This document shows positions 63,861 to 64,000 of a stretch of 64,000 nucleotides of DNA, piece after piece. The notes under the pieces are model-generated. The model did no database searches. It was not told the origin of the DNA and was given only the letters and a program-made list of their open reading frames with translations. This stretch comes from Anthoceros angustus (Eukaryota; Streptophyta; Anthocerotopsida; Anthocerotales; Anthocerotaceae). Within the stretch, counting starts at the first letter, position 1, and every line of letters begins with the position of its first letter. The stretch spans positions 29,788 to 93,787 of the forward strand of contig MU008232.1 in NCBI GenBank assembly GCA_010909165.1. Reading direction: 5' to 3'. Made by a program: the position numbers and the translations under genes.

Positions 63861-64000
63861 TGTAGGCTTTAAAGGTAAGCTTTTCCTATTGTGCCGTAAT
63901 AGATAATGTGGATTGAAATGAAAGAAAAGTGATAGATGATTGGTTTGGTTTAAAATTCCCTTATCTGCTTTTCCCTTTGATAGCACTAATCCATGAAGAA

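Overview
The window looks like nuclear DNA of a land plant. It contains a plastid acyl-ACP thioesterase with a transit peptide, a chloroplast/thylakoid-targeted polyphenol oxidase, a PLS-type pentatricopeptide repeat (PPR) gene, spliceosomal GT-AG introns and a heavy load of Ty1/copia and Ty3/gypsy retrotransposons. Retention of a WASH-complex subunit and the repeat-rich layout fit a seedless plant (fern, lycophyte or bryophyte) better than a flowering plant. That placement is inference; I cannot name the species.

Layout. 0-1.3 kb: end of a decayed Ty3/gypsy pol on the minus strand, broken by a hairpin-forming dispersed repeat. 1.5-8.3 kb: gene-free, strongly strand-asymmetric low-complexity DNA, then AT-rich DNA and short tandem repeats. 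8.3-14.6 kb: decayed copia element A (plus strand). 16.4-17.2 kb: gypsy gag remnant (minus). 17.2-20.9 kb: copia element B, cut off in the integrase. 21-23.9 kb: unidentified coiled-coil/GQPT-repeat remnant. 25.5-29.8 kb: copia element C (minus) with an unbroken gag-protease-integrase frame; it ends at a single N, beyond which lies a gypsy gag (element D). 33.2-34.4 kb: broken pogo/CENP-B-like DDE transposase. 35.6-36.7 kb: tandem and fold-back repeats. 36.8-42.2 kb: structurally complete chromodomain gypsy element E with two LTRs, target-site duplication, primer-binding site and polypurine tract. 42.3-42.5 kb: second copy of the fold-back repeat.

43.4-56.8 kb is the gene island: a PPR fragment (minus), then four multi-exon genes on the plus strand: polyphenol oxidase (PPO), the 18S rRNA aminocarboxypropyltransferase TSR3, a FATB acyl-ACP thioesterase, and WASHC3/CCDC53 of the WASH complex. 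They are unrelated housekeeping or metabolic functions, not a pathway. Each gene keeps its introns and conserved motifs but carries one or more one-base frame breaks. The last 7 kb hold two copies of an unrecognised minus-strand repeat gene, one with a ParB-like G-G-N-H motif, and a hairpin tandem repeat near the right edge.

Exon boundaries were set by eye from GT-AG signals and protein family motifs. Family assignments rest on motif recognition without a database search.
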